Assembly (NCBI GenBank): GCA_027605045.1
Contig: JAQFWX010000012.1
Span: forward strand, 818,930 to 882,929
Direction of reading: 5' to 3'
Source of the DNA: Phallus indusiatus
Taxonomy: Eukaryota; Basidiomycota; Agaricomycetes; Phallales; Phallaceae
Length of the DNA: 64,000 nucleotides
Made by a program: the position numbers and the translations under genes
Shown here: positions 1 through 11,835 of the stretch, piece by piece
Position numbering within the stretch: position 1 is the stretch's first letter
Layout: each line of letters begins with the position of its first letter
Notes under the pieces: generated by a model
Database searches by the model: none
Told to the model about the DNA's origin: nothing
Seen by the model: only the letters and a program-made list of their open reading frames with translations

Positions 1-1190
1 CGCGTGTACTTGATCAAACTTCTCAGCTTACATGCTATCGTCAACTGCGCCCCATATGACATGAACAGGTGTCTGAGCGCATATAACAGCCAGGTATTGG
101 AACGTCCGACGTGCGGCAACACGATCACGATAACAAGCCTGGATTGCGAAAATTAGCTTTGTAGTAACGATATGGAAAGTTTTAAACTAACAGCTTCTTG
201 TGATTTGGGACATGCCAAGGTGACACCTCGTTCGTTAGGATAAATCCGGGTCGGAAGCTCACGAAACCCAAATTTCTACGGACGTTGAATGTGAACGTGT
301 TGAGAAAAACTAGCAACGGTAAAGTGAGGATGTAAGGTTACCAAGTAAATATCAAGAACTTGCTTATCCCATGCTCGGAATGCACCTTTGCTCTGGAACG
401 TGGTTTTGACATGATCGAAACTCGACCAGATATCCCGGCGTTTGCTAGTAACTTGGTCATACATTCCGGCCGCACGTAATAGCGGATCATCTTCAGGTAA
501 ATCTGGGGGCACTAGCATTGGTTCGCAAAGGACAAATTGGACAAATTTTGGCGCGTGAGGATACGTTCTTGTTAGTGTCCTAAAAGCCAAAAGTAATTCA
601 TTTCAGAAAATGCGTTCATTACCCAAAGAGTAAAAGGAACGTGAGGGTCTCTGATAAATAAACATACAAACAAGCTGCGCCCATGGAATGACCAACGGCG
701 ACGAGACGATGGGTGGAGAAATCCAATTCCTTATTATGAGTAAGGAACAGGTGCAACGCCTTGGTATACTCGTCCCAGGGAACTATGTAATATACAGATG
801 AACGATCATGGCTAAACGAGGAGAGGTAAAAAGTTGACAGTTACATATTAATGTGTAGCCGTATTCGGCGATTGACTTCTCGTTCAAGATATAGGATTGT
901 CCATGGTTGGGACAGTCGACGGACCAGGCTTCCCGGAAGATAGAAACATTCGCTTTATTACTCAATTCGAATAAACGGCGTATTGTAGGTTCCCACTGCT
1001 CTTTATGAAAGCCAGTCCCGTGAGCGAAGATTGCGGTGAAACCAGGAGGAGACTGTTCGTGGCTCGCTGAGGCTGAAGTGGGTAGGTAGTAACGTGTCGC
1101 GGTGATAAGAAATGGGTATTCTGGACGCCAGTCAAAGGTATAATTTTGAGAAACAACCTGCATGGCGTCGTTATGTGAGAGGTTGCTCAC
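1..1190 (-). CDS. Alpha/beta-hydrolase fold protein, 3' end beyond window
   Basis: The start is the ATG at 1188-1190. Five exons can be read on the minus strand: 845-1190, 668-782, 342-579, 192-275 and 32-138. Their phases match at every junction (introns 53-88 nt), and a donor at 26-31 shows that the gene continues past the left edge. The 296 visible residues carry an HG oxyanion-type motif (FAHGTGF, His57-Gly58) and the nucleophile elbow GHSMG with Ser148. They also have the DxPNHGQS segment usual in this fungal hydrolase group. The acid and His of the triad would lie in the later exons. The substrate is unknown. A decayed copy lies downstream at 4.2-5.9 kb and another on the opposite strand at 19.4-20.1 kb, so this is a duplicating family. 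Fold assignment is confident; a specific reaction cannot be given. Confidence 0.82.
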
Positions 1191-4100
1191 ACGATTGGGA
1201 GATGTCGCGGTCGGCCCAAAGGCCCCGGCTATGATAGTATGCCGGATTGAATTAGCTCAGCACACTATCATTCTCGTCTTCCGCATCAGAGCACGTTGCG
1301 ATTAAATATTGCAATTCAATTATCACAATCGTTGCATTGTTATTCCCAACAGACTTTGGCATGCAGTTCAAATTCCAAATCAAACGGAACAAATGAGACC
1401 GAGATGCCAAAAAGCAAACTGGGTCGGTAGCGAATACGCTCTCGTGAATGATCCGAAAGACTAAACGAAATGCAAAGGTAAGAGGCCCAAGCTAAAAAGG
1501 AAGCAGAAAAAGGCAATGACAGGTCGTTTTACTGTGGAATTTGACCCCTTATTCATCTTTTGTTTTTTTTTCTCGCAGAACGAAAAGCTGGAGCGAAGAA
1601 GATTAAAGCCAGTGTGCTGGTCACACCCGGGCCGCAACAGCACACAATACGCTTCGAGTCAACGCAAGAAAAGACACAGAAAAAAAAGCGGATCGAGTAG
1701 AGCAAGTATTATAATATTGTCGTGATACCCCCTTTAAGTGCCAGTTCACAGCACAGTCCGTGGGATCGGGGGAAGGGGGTTGAAGTCCCTCTTGTACCGA
1801 CCCGAGAGAGCCCGAGAGTCTGTGGCAATGGAAGTGTATCCTTAAGTTTCTTTGCAACGTGGGGGTGCCGCTTGACTTCATATCGGGTTTTTAGTGGATG
1901 AGTCCGAGCGACCAGATAAGATTTAGGGCGTTTTTCGCCTATCAAGTCTCACCCCGAACACCATCGTATAGAATTAATAGGGAAACTTGGGTGAGGAAAT
2001 TTTGTACAAATAAATAATTTCTTAGTGAATAAATATGTAAATCTTTGAATAGATATAATGAGTGGTTATCATGGAGTAAAAAAAAGGCAAACAACAAAAA
2101 CTGCAAAAAAAAGATGTCAGTCGCGCGAACTGACGGCACGCTGTACTTTGTAGAATGCTACCAAACACTGAGCACAGCGTCTCATATTAATGCAAAGAAA
2201 TAAAATATAAAATATCAACCACTCCGGCCTGACGGACAGCGAACGTAATCCCTAGTTGCTATAACATGTAGATTAGCTTTTTTATTCAAAGGTACGATAC
2301 AATAATTAGAGATATAGTCTATGTACAAAACACCCGTCCGTTGAAAATGACAATTATTATTAGTTAGTGGGCGTCATTCTAGATCTATAGCGTCGTGATT
2401 TTTGCTATGCCCGAGTTCAACTCTTGGTGGCACAAATTTTTGATCCTGGGTTAAAGAGCTTGATGGGTCATTAGTTTATTATTATGTTTTTATTAGTTTA
2501 TTGATTCATTAGTGTTCAAACTATTGCTCTCAACCAAAAACGACCACTTGAACTTATATTTCTTAGCTATACAAAGAGTATATACAATTCCAGTTCTTGG
2601 GGTCCATCGTCCAAATCAGGCTCTCGCTTTGATTGATGTGGTGCCGTGGTGCCGAGTCGGACTCATCCACTGTACACCGCTTCATATCGGTTCGGCGTGT
2701 CCTGAATAAGCATGAAAATTAAGTGCACAAACTTCGTGGTAAATTAAACGCACGGTGGGGAGAAACCACAGCCGTAAATTGTCGAACTCGTCATGAAGAA
2801 AATCCCCAAGGGTTATCATATTGAATAACTCATTTACGTGCTTTCAGCTCCATTTGTAGGTTCGGGTAGCCGTGCCGTCTTATGACGGTCCAGAAAACCA
2901 ACGCCTGATATTTAAAACCATCACCCCCCGCAAAAATTTGTGTAAAATTGAGAACGATACCTTGCCCTTGTTACCAGCGATTCCCTTGTCCACTGAGTGC
3001 GCGCATTCTGTCGATGTTGTGGTCTGCCAGATATTTTGGAACACATTTGGAGAGAGCGCTGGTAGAAGAGGGGATTTTCAAGTTGCTACTAAGGTTCTTC
3101 GTACAGTTTGGTGACGATGCACCGACAATCACCTCGCACCAAAACCCTACAAGGTCGTATTAGATCGTTATCAAAGGGTTTTATAGCTAGGTTTACTACT
3201 TTCTCCCGTACGTCATGGCTTTCCTGACTGAGGGGACTAAATTTTCGTACACTTATTTCACTTGCTTATTTCCCAACGGCCTCAAATGACGAGGAAAATT
3301 GTTTGGGGGGTCGAGAGACCCGCGTACTGCATGATTGGACTACAAGGATGAACGGGTGTCGGATATGATATACATATGAGGTATGACATAGTATAGTATA
3401 TCATGTTACACTTACAAACGCGAATGAAGAAAAAGTCGAATATACTACCTATATTCAAAAAGCCATCAAGGTTGTCTCGACATAGTATGACGTCCTCTAT
3501 CAAGGTATTCAGAGCCGCTTGCGACAAGGCGGCAGTGCATCACCTCGTGCACGGCTTGATCTAGAACGTGAACGGTCCAGGAGCGACTGCTCAAAGGTTA
3601 AGCATATTTTGTATGCTTCGTTCGCATCGGGATGATTTTGAAGTACTGCAGGTAAGTCCCGTATACCTAGAAGTGGAGTGCTGCTGGAGTACTACTAGGA
3701 TTGCGTTAAACATCGAGGCGAATATTTGGAATTCAATTTATGGCATTTTCCCAAGTAGAAAACAATTACCATCGTGCGGAAATTTGCGTTTTATCCTCGA
3801 CTGGTTTGGTCTGTCAAGTGCTTTAATCACTAAATCGCATTTATGTAAAACAACTTACGACGAGACATTCCCGTGTCCGACACCGTCGATTCGCTAAATG
3901 GACTCAGTCCTTCTAGTTGCGAGGTCAGCCCCGCGCTCTGTTGAAAAGAGGACATTGGGCGGAACTTAGAAATGATAAAACTTTTACAGAGCGAAGTTAG
4001 AAAATACGGAATGAACAGAACAATAAACGCTTACTCCTCAGTATCAGTGAACAACTGAGGAGAAGGTAAAAACTACGGAAAGCAGCTATTTATATGATAA

Positions 4101-4230
4101 TTAAGAGATGTGACGGCAGACTGTTCGCGTTAGTAAGTGTCTGTGATATGTACGCGTGATATTCCTCTACACGCTCTGACCTCTACGCTACTAGTATACG
4201 AATGCATACATCCAGCCTCGGCTTGCAGAA
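1191..4230. other. Gene-poor region, no supported gene
   Basis: The first 130 bases resemble the sequence before the decayed hydrolase copy near 5.9 kb (shared GCTCAGCACA stretch), so they are probably the hydrolase promoter. Beyond that I see only short open frames without recognisable domains or a consistent exon structure. A perfect 9-bp inverted repeat (CTCCTCAGT / ACTGAGGAG, 11-nt loop) lies at 4034-4062. AT-rich tracts fill 1950-2400. Confidence 0.5.
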
Positions 4231-4249
4231 TCGCCATTTGCTTATAAAC

Positions 4250-5880
4250 GACATGAATAGGTATTGGAACATACAGCGCGTAGCCTGAGAAATTCAATCA
4301 CAACAAGTCTAAGGTCTGCAGTGTGTATTCAATGAAAAAATCTTCGTAAGCGCATGGAAGATTTAGACAAAGGCTTCTTGAGAGATGGGACATGTCAAAG
4401 TAACATTCCGCTCACCAGGATAGGTCGGAAGTCACGAAACCCGAATTCCTGCGGTCGTTGAATGTGGTAGTGACTTGCTAAAAATAGCGGGAAAATAAGG
4501 ATATAAAATCACCGAATAATCAAAAGTTGCCTACCGGACGCTTGAAATCCTTTTTCCATATTAGAGCGAAGCTCTGATTTATTCAATCGAAGCGCTGCAG
4601 GATATCCCGGCTGGACCCAGCATTTCCCGGATTTACAAAAATCTTGGCCACACTTTATTTAAAATAGATGACCTCCATATAACGGTGGTACCGGTAGCAC
4701 CAGTACATATGTGTGTACGAATTGAATAATTTCGGCGCGGAAGGATACGTTCTCCTTCAATCGTGAGTGTCATGCAAAAATAATTCGGTTCAGAGAAAGG
4801 AGTGCGCAGACAACCTAAAAAATATAATAAAATCAAAAATTTAAGAATAGACGTACGAAGAAGCTGTACCCGTGGCCGATAACAGTCGGACTATGCGTTG
4901 GGAAATTAAACTCCTTATTCCGAGCGAGGAACAGGGACAAGGTCTTGATATACTCGTCCCAAGGAACTACGTAATATAGGGATCAAAAATTTATGGCTTG
5001 TGTAGAAATGAATGAGGAAAGAGAAAATAGTTTCAATTTCGGATTAATCAAGGGGATATCCAGTCATTACGTAGTTTTGGTTGAGCCGGTTTATGATTGA
5101 CTGTGGTTGGAATAATTGACCGGACCAGGCTTCCGAAAGACAGGAGCATCCGCTTTAGTTTTTCAAACCGAATAAACGGTGGACTGTAAGTTGTCATCGT
5201 TTGGGTATTTTCATGGGCAAAGATTGCATAATTTGAGGTAGTCGGGAGGAGACGTTGGACCAATGGCCGGTGACTGCAGTGATTGGTAGTAGTCATATCA
5301 ATACGTAGAGGCTTGAGGCAACAGAGAAATTCGTAGACTGACTCACACAATCATGCCGTGTTTGCGACGAACGTTGGAATTTGCCAATTAATCTTGTGGT
5401 TATGTATTTGTCAATTAGGCAGTATTTACTCACTTTTCAAGACCAGCGTTGTCATCTTCTTCATCACGCAAATTTGACAATACTTCTCCATTCCCAGGCC
5501 TAGGTCCTTGTAAATATAGACATATTTGGACACTAGTTTCTCGTCGAGAGTATATGATTGACCATGGTTGGAACAATGGGCCGAACTAGGCTTCCAAGGA
5601 CATTCGTTTTGGTATTCAAATCGAATAAATGGCGGACTGTAGCCTGAGGTCATTGTCCGACCAGATTGCGATGAATCCGGGAGAAGACTGTTCATGACTC
5701 GAGGCGGCACAGCTGGAAGCGTTTCCTTTACATATTCTGGACGCCAATCGAAGGTATCATTTTTCAAAGTCAATTGCACGACGTCCGTTAACTGAGAGTC
5801 TGGTTTGCATGCATTAAAATAATTGGGAGGAGATTGACCCAATGGCTGGCTGTGATAGTATGCCGAGCCTACCATTCAAA
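4250..5880 (-). pseudogene. Decayed alpha/beta-hydrolase copy (or copies)
   Basis: This stretch repeats the intact hydrolase in the same order but with many breaks. Sequence at 5430-5870 matches the first exon (TFDWRPEY, then SNHGQSYTLDEK) with internal deletions. A second, more damaged match to the same exon lies at 5050-5350, with PPFIRFE in both. The part at 4900-4985 matches exon 2 (VPWDEYIKTL, then a GHG in place of GHSMG, so the nucleophile Ser is gone). Weak matches to exons 3 and 4 follow at 4740-4790 and 4400-4450 (EFGFRDF). No reading frame joins these pieces. The duplicated first exon suggests two overlapping duplication events or an internal tandem duplication. It is not expected to make an active enzyme. 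Confidence 0.75.
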
Positions 5881-5978
5881 ATATATCATTACGGCCCTGA
5901 GTGGATTGGCTCAGCACATCTTCGCACTAAGTAGTGCACGTCGCAATCAGTCTTGTAAATAATACTTGTTGTCAATTA

Positions 5979-7208
5979 TCATAAATTCGCTTTTTTGAAT
6001 ATTTTCAAAAGTAGTTTCAGCTTTCCTCTTCCACCATCGCCTCCAGCCCGACGATCTTCTATAACCAACTCTTCTTCAGGACCAGCCTTTTCAACCTCGT
6101 TATCATGTAAATTCAACAATGCTTCTCCTTTAACTCTGATTCCCACTTCCTTTGACACCTGCCCATCATAAACGATCTCATCGTGAGAAGGCGAAACAAA
6201 CGGCCCGGACTGGTAATTTTGTTCCCGCCTTTCTTCCTCCTTCAGAGATTTTAAAATGGGCATCGGTCGCGACATACTGACAACTTCTTGTACCTGAAAT
6301 CCGGATAACGGAGAGATAGACGAGGATTGCAAATTTGACATCGTTTTCGGTCTTCTCGACGATCTCTTCACTTCAGCTTCAGTCGCCTTTACGGGCATCA
6401 CAACACTGTGAGTCAAGAAGGTTCGCGAAAAGGGTGGTGGTGAACCATTCGAAACAGTGACCCAATTGAGCTTTGGGTTTGAGGATGTATCCGGACACGA
6501 ATGAAGAAGATGGTGACTTGACGACGAGGGTATCGACATTTTGCAGTTGCAATCTGAATTCGACTGAGTATTCGGCACTTCATGCCTTTTCCGCCCTGCG
6601 GTTGATTTAATGATACCTGGCGCAGAAAATGTGCCTCTTTCGGCGGGCGATGATGATGATGATGATAATGATGATGAGCCAGGCGCTGTCCGTGGTCTCC
6701 GAACAGCACGTACAGAAATAGCGTTGGTGTCATATGAAGGATGAATATCAGCCATAGTGGGCGGTGCAGAGAAGGGTGTTCTAACGTATGCGCGCGAAGA
6801 CCGTCGAGTTGATGATTCATCTTGGGGGACTCCCAGTAGTTGAGATGACGCGTCAACGCTGCCATGAGGGACAGAAAGTCGGCTCTTTTTCGCATGTGAC
6901 TTAGACCGGGTTTCGCTAGAAGGCTCAGTCGACCCAGTTCCTATCTCTGGTATAGCCTTCGAACTTTGGGGATCAGGTGTAGAGTAGTCGCTGCTAGGCG
7001 AAGGCGTTCTGGGAGGAGTAGGATACGGGGACGAAGGTCTGGAGTGCGTGGCGCTGATTCGACCCTTTTCATTTCTTTGAATTTCTGCAGCAGCAGCAGT
7101 ATTATCATCGTCCTCGTCATCCTGATCTTCGTCGTCGATATTCACCGAGATAGCTGGTCCAGCCAGAGGAGACGATCGCGGAGGTTTGTAGACTGCAATA
7201 CGAGACAT
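5979..7208 (-). CDS. Disordered protein of unknown function, paralogue of the next gene
   Basis: A single long open frame without introns gives 409 residues from the Met at 7208, which has a good start context (ACC before ATG). An upstream in-frame Met at 7283 would add 25 residues. The protein is rich in Ser, Pro and Arg, with an acidic run (DDEDQDDEDDD) near the N-terminus, a Ser run encoded by a GAT/ATC-rich tract near 6650-6680, and a basic C-terminus. No known domain was seen. A motif near the middle, NWVTVSNG...FSRTFL..SVVMPVKA, recurs in the gene at 8431-9288 as NWLTATAT.IFSRAGLPHVVMPVRA. Both proteins end in a similar hydrophobic-basic tail (LLLKIFKK versus SSIFKLFS). They are therefore paralogues. 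Function is unknown; the conserved motif could be a short binding module. Confidence 0.6.
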   Translation of the reverse strand: MSRIAVYKPPRSSPLAGPAISVNIDDEDQDDEDDDNTAAAAEIQRNEKGRISATHSRPSSPYPTPPRTPSPSSDYSTPDPQSSKAIPEIGTGSTEPSSETRSKSHAKKSRLSVPHGSVDASSQLLGVPQDESSTRRSSRAYVRTPFSAPPTMADIHPSYDTNAISVRAVRRPRTAPGSSSLSSSSSSPAERGTFSAPGIIKSTAGRKRHEVPNTQSNSDCNCKMSIPSSSSHHLLHSCPDTSSNPKLNWVTVSNGSPPPFSRTFLTHSVVMPVKATEAEVKRSSRRPKTMSNLQSSSISPLSGFQVQEVVSMSRPMPILKSLKEEERREQNYQSGPFVSPSHDEIVYDGQVSKEVGIRVKGEALLNLHDNEVEKAGPEEELVIEDRRAGGDGGRGKLKLLLKIFKKANL

Positions 7209-7283
7209 GGTTAAAGAAGGCACTGAGAAGGTGTACGACGATGACCGTGGGCCAGTGTACGTATATGAAGTAGACACATTCAT

Positions 7284-8430
7284 TCCTGGAAATTCAATGA
7301 AAGGAATAGGGGGGGACTGTAAGATGATGAATATATATATACGTAAGTTGACGATGTATATATATCGATTGGCAAACAAGACAAATAGGCGTTGGCCGCC
7401 GGGTTCGACGACGACTGGCACTGAGGCGGCCGCGGAGGTCCGAACGAGTTGAGGAGGAAGACTCCAAAAGCTGACCGTATTTGATATTAATTAGGAAGAG
7501 AGAAGAAGATCGTAAACACGGTTATGATGGTCACCTTTTATGACCATCGTCTCCCATCATTCGGAGTGACATAGACGATGTCAAGGTTCGAGCAAAACAG
7601 GGCAAACTCGGCGCAGGTTTGGGAACGCACTCAGATAACATGCGTGATTTACCAATCCGTATCAATAATCCCGAAATGAACGAAGGGTGGGCAATGACAA
7701 TCAGAACAACATTTTGACATGTTTCGTATGTGGATTAATGGATTAATTGATTAAGTTCTGTCTGGCCGATCGTCCAGTGACCGGCGAAATCCATCGAGAT
7801 TCGATATTGAATACTGTTCGGTTACCCGGAGGCACGCTCCTGCCACAGCTGTGCGTCTCCTACCGCGATCCATCAAGACACATTTTTTTTGGAAAGAAGG
7901 CCAGGATAAGGCGGATATCTTTTTCCTTTGACATTATCCTTCAAGGTTCCTTGGCTTTATCGGTTAGCCTTAACGTATGCTGAGAGTAGTCAGTTCCTGA
8001 CCCTTACCTTAGTACACAATGTATAAATACTTGTCAAAAAGGATAAAAATAAAAATGAATGAATACATAGCAGGGACAGCACCCTGCGTTGCATGCACGT
8101 ATGTCTGAGTATTGTGTTGGTGATAATGCTGGCATTCCTTGGTGTTGCTGGCTTCCGAGTAGTCATTTCATTCGGCGGAAGTTTGAAATTAGCGAAAGAA
8201 AAAGGGGTCCCTGTGAGCGAGCATCATCAAGCGTATGCCACTCGATAGGGTGGCAAACCTTGTATAAGATAACGTATCGCGGTGTGTATACATGTCAAAA
8301 GGGGAGGTAGGGGGAGGAAGACTGTGCGCGTTTGACGGAAAGAGCATGTGCCAATCGAATAAATATATCTTTTATCATGATAACCATAATGTTTCAGCTC
8401 CAAACAACAACAACGCAAAAGGCTTCCCTC
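7284..8430. other. Intergenic region between the two paralogous genes
   Basis: No gene is supported. It includes a hairpin-like inverted repeat at 7524-7550 (GATGGTCA / TGACCATC around a 7-nt loop). It should hold the promoter of the left-hand paralogue and the 3' end of the right-hand one. Confidence 0.5.
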
Positions 8431-9288
8431 TTATGTCAGTTTTGAGCCTTTGTTCGGACCTCCCGAAAATAATTTGAAAATGCTTGAGAATTGCCATCTC
8501 TTGTCGCTCCGTCCACTTTCTCCTGGCAGAGGCAGTGATTTAGGCTCTGAACGTTCTATGTCGTCCTTGTTGTCTATCAGCGCATCATGAGCTTGCAGCT
8601 GGATTGACGACAATGACATCGGTTCGTCCGAAGGAGTTCCGCCAAAACTCAAAACTCGACGGAGTTTGGTGAACCCGCCGGTGAATTTGGATGAATCAGA
8701 AAACGGCATTTGGGTGTCTTTTCCATCGCCATCAATATGGTCTCTGGAAGCGATTGTACGCTTGCTCCCGTCTTCAGCTATAAGACGCCTTTCAGAAAGA
8801 TTTTGTTGGTTGTTCTGCATTACGACCTCGGGATCAGGAGAATTGGAAGACGATCTGGCTTCTTCAGCAGCTACGTATAACATCTTTCTCGTCTCGCTGT
8901 AATTAGGGACAACAGCTTCACCACCACCACGGGAGGCCGTCGTCGCTGACGCGCTGGTGACAGAACTGGTCGTGTGAGGACGACCTTTCGATTTTCGGGA
9001 GTCGGCTCGGACAGGCATAACCACATGCGGAAGACCAGCTCGAGAAAATATTGGTGTAGCGGTAGCAGTCAGCCAATTTCTTTCCAAGTCATCTGAAGTG
9101 TCTGGCATTTTAGCCAAGTGGGTTCCAAGGACATGTTCACGTTCGGCGCCATTACTGTCGCCAGTGAGAGACGATTTTACTGTTGTGGACGGCGAAGACT
9201 TAATCGCCTGGGCATTCGTGTTTGCAGGAACATTACTAGCAGAACCGGCACCAGGACTGGGATGGTTATAGGAGTCGTTACGTGGCAT
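8431..9288 (-). CDS. Disordered protein of unknown function with NWLT..FSR..VVMPV motif
   Basis: One uninterrupted frame of 285 residues begins with MPRNDSYNHP. Composition is Ser-, Asp- and Asn-rich with no predicted membrane segment. The only strongly structured-looking piece is NWLTATATPIFSRAGLPHVV followed by MPVRA, shared with the neighbouring gene at 5979-7208. The segment FTKLRRVLSFGG and the C-terminal WQFSSIFKLF are also candidates for short conserved helices. The two genes lie head-to-tail on the same strand, 1.2 kb apart, and probably arose by tandem duplication followed by strong divergence. I do not recognise a function. Confidence 0.65.
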   Translation of the reverse strand: MPRNDSYNHPSPGAGSASNVPANTNAQAIKSSPSTTVKSSLTGDSNGAEREHVLGTHLAKMPDTSDDLERNWLTATATPIFSRAGLPHVVMPVRADSRKSKGRPHTTSSVTSASATTASRGGGEAVVPNYSETRKMLYVAAEEARSSSNSPDPEVVMQNNQQNLSERRLIAEDGSKRTIASRDHIDGDGKDTQMPFSDSSKFTGGFTKLRRVLSFGGTPSDEPMSLSSIQLQAHDALIDNKDDIERSEPKSLPLPGESGRSDKRWQFSSIFKLFSGGPNKGSKLT

Positions 9289-9726
9289 GAAGAGACAAGA
9301 AAAACTCTTAATGAAAAAACAAAAATAGAGATGAAATTGGAGGCTAAAAGCGGGAAAAGTAGACTAGCTCTTGAAGAGTAGACTGAGTTGTAGGGTGTCG
9401 TGCACTTGCAAGGTGTGTTTTAGCCGGTCTGTTTACCATTCGCAGTCTGGTGGCTCTGTGACCTCACCAGACATAACTACGTATGTATGTATGTAGTAAG
9501 ATGATTATGTACTGCCAAAATAGCCTGATTCGGGTTAGTACGATGAGTAGCAGCAGCAGCCACGTTTTCCATCCCTAAATTAAATCCATGCGTTGAGGCA
9601 TGCAAATAACTAAAAAAGACACGGTTTCTCAGGAACATCCAATAGCAAGCAAATGACCACCGAATTCATCGTCATTGACGCAATTATTAGTGGTTATTGT
9701 ATGTAGTTGAACAACCACTAAAGTAG
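9289..9726. other. Intergenic region upstream of the paralogue gene
   Basis: No gene is seen. It holds a short TATG/GTAT microsatellite at about 9480-9495. It separates the 3' end of RRP9 from the start of the disordered-protein gene, so it should carry the promoter of the latter. Confidence 0.5.
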
Positions 9727-11835
9727 TTAGTGGCTATCTTTTCTTATGGCAAATATGACAGCACAGTTCACAGCGCCGTCACCTTTTAGTTTGATCCATC
9801 GTCCAATTCTGGGTTCCTGGCCAAGACCTGCCGTAACTAATATACCAACGTCTTTTCGCGTCGTGATGGTGTGCCTGTCCTCATGGTGATTTCCATTCCC
9901 AATCTCAGCTCCATTTTCATTCGTTATCGTCTCTTTTGTCCACGATTGGTCCAGTTCCCAATCTTTAGGTATCTGTGTAACTCGCAGAGAGTTCACAATA
10001 CCATGGGCTTCTAACGTTCCCAGAAGTGCGAACGACCGCAGAGAAGAATGTACTTTCCATAACCGAATATGCCCGTCCCAGGAGCCTGCAGCTCAGCGAT
10101 AAGTTAATTGTGCGTGATTTGCTAGATTTCACAAACCTGAGACGAACACATCACCATACCGCAAACACCCTATGCTAGTAATCCAACGAGGCCGACGTAA
10201 TATTCCCTCAGTTGAAGACTCGGTCTCCTCTAATCCATGGGCGACTGAATACGAGAATACCGGTTTTTTCTTTGTCGTAGACCATAATGATATAGTTCTA
10301 AATGGATATATGAGTAAATATAAGCAGAAATCTGTAAATTTAACACATACCCACTGTCACCTCCGCTCACAAAGGTGTTTTCGTCAATCATGCCTACACA
10401 ATCTATACTGCCTTCTATCCACGTCTCATCATTCTTCCGCTTCTTATTCGAATCTTCTTCATCCGGCATTTCAAGACCAGTCTCTAACAGATCTCTCATT
10501 TTAGATTTCGCCGTCCCGCCTCCTCGAAAAACAAGCTGACTCTCTTCAGCAATCTTCCAAAATCGAACGGTCCGATCTCGTCCAGCAACAGTTACAGCCG
10601 TGTCCCCTTTAAGACCATCCAGATCTGTGATTCCTTCTTGGTGTCCGAAGAGTGTCTCCACATAACCCATAACTCCAGGTGACAAGTCGAAGATTTTCAC
10701 TGTACGATCAAAGGACGAGCTGTATAATGTGTTTGTAGATTTCCGAAATGTTAATCCCTTGTAGAAAATAAAAGTGTCATGTCGTGCCCACTGCAACGCA
10801 CGAAAATCAAGGGCATACCGAAATGGTGTCTTTATGCCCAGTAAACCCTCTTAGCCACGTCAACCGCGGTCCCTCATCCAAACCATCCCCGATATTCCAA
10901 ACACAAATCCGCCTGTCTTTGCCACCACTAACAAGATATTTTCCATCGCCACTAACAGCTAACGCGAGAACCTCATCCATATGCCCTTGGATATCATGGT
11001 CGAAAGCTTTTGCTTTGCCTTTTCCCTTACTTCCTTTGCTCCCTTTGCTTTCGTTGCGTAACTTGGGTATACGACACACGACTTTTTTAGATGATATATC
11101 ATAGCAGGATATAGTCCCTTCTTTTCCGGAGGTATACAGGAAATTTGAATCGTCGGATAAGACTGCTGCAGTAACTGCGAACCGATGTGGTTTTACACGG
11201 ATATGCGAGGGTCCCCCACGAGCTAAATTTAACTAACGATAACCATATCAGTAAAAGGTAGGGAAATTGAGAAGTAATACACGAACTTACAGAGTCGGCG
11301 ATATGAATATGCAACTTTCCAGCATTCTCAAGCTAAACAGAGTCAAGACGAGATGATTCGAGAAATGAGAATGGGACTCACGACGTCTTCTTTCAACCGT
11401 GACGAAATAATATCCCTGTCTATTTCGGCGGCATCGTGTTCTCCTTCCGCTACACCAAACGAGCGGGTTAGCCAGGATACATTTCTTTGATTTGTTCGAC
11501 GAACCAAGAGCAATATCCTCTTTAACCGTATCCAAATAAACTTTAGCCAATCTCAACCGTTTCTCCGCAGGAGTTTCATTAGCGTATTCCTCCTTATCAC
11601 TCTCATTAGGATCTTCATCCGAAGCCCTTAAATCCAAATCATCAATGTTACTCTGACTTCCATCCGAAAGCTCTTCGTCGTCGTCTCTTCCGCGCTTTTG
11701 TTCCCTCTGTTGTTGTTGTTTGGGAGCACCTCTGGTGGCTTTTGTCAACTTTGTGACAGGATGTTTTGCAGTGTTACGAGCATTTGCTTGAGGTCGTTTG
11801 CGCTTTTTCGAGTTTGCAAAAAAAGCGTCAGGCAT
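9727..11835 (-). CDS. RRP9: Rrp9 / U3-55K, WD40 protein of the U3 snoRNP
   Basis: Rrp9 binds U3 snoRNA in the nucleolus and takes part in 18S rRNA processing within the SSU processome. Seven exons (11505-11835, 11382-11449, 11291-11332, 10819-11232, 10351-10757, 10137-10297, 9727-10085) join in frame to 593 residues. The start is MPDAFFANSKKRKRP, a basic N-terminus; an upstream in-frame Met at 11916 is less likely. An acidic stretch follows, then the family block RLRLAKVYLDTVKEDIAL and SSRLKEDV. The WD40 repeats come next: AVSGDGKYLVSGGKDRRICVWN, SFDRTVKIFDLS, GYVETLFGHQ, VAGRDRTVRFWKI, SGGDSGTISLW, SGSWDGHIRLW. The C-terminal LVTAGLGQEPRIGRW block is typical of Rrp9. Introns are 49-61 nt; one exon is only 42 nt. 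It diverges from the copper-fist gene. Confidence 0.95.

Noticed and set aside
1470..1705. Lys/Arg-rich plus-strand stretch with intron-like borders (frame with AGAKKIKASVLVTPGP)
   Set aside because: No start codon, no matching exon phase and no recognisable family; stops follow when spliced at the obvious sites.
1870..1920. Sequence GGATGAGTCCGAGCGACC resembling part of a hammerhead ribozyme core
   Set aside because: The CUGAUGA core is not matched, and no GAAA or paired helices are present at the right distance.
2872..3897. Open frames of 80-110 codons on the plus strand
   Set aside because: No domain, no consistent splice model and no second copy in the window to support them.
6640..6680. 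GAT/ATG trinucleotide repeat as an independent satellite
   Set aside because: It lies inside the coding frame of the disordered protein and encodes its Ser run on the minus strand.
11450..11480. A 31-nt mini-intron in RRP9 (GTATCC...GTGTAG)
   Set aside because: A donor 24 nt upstream gives a normal 55-nt intron and restores the family sequence EDIALAEGEHDAAEIDRD, so the short intron is not needed.
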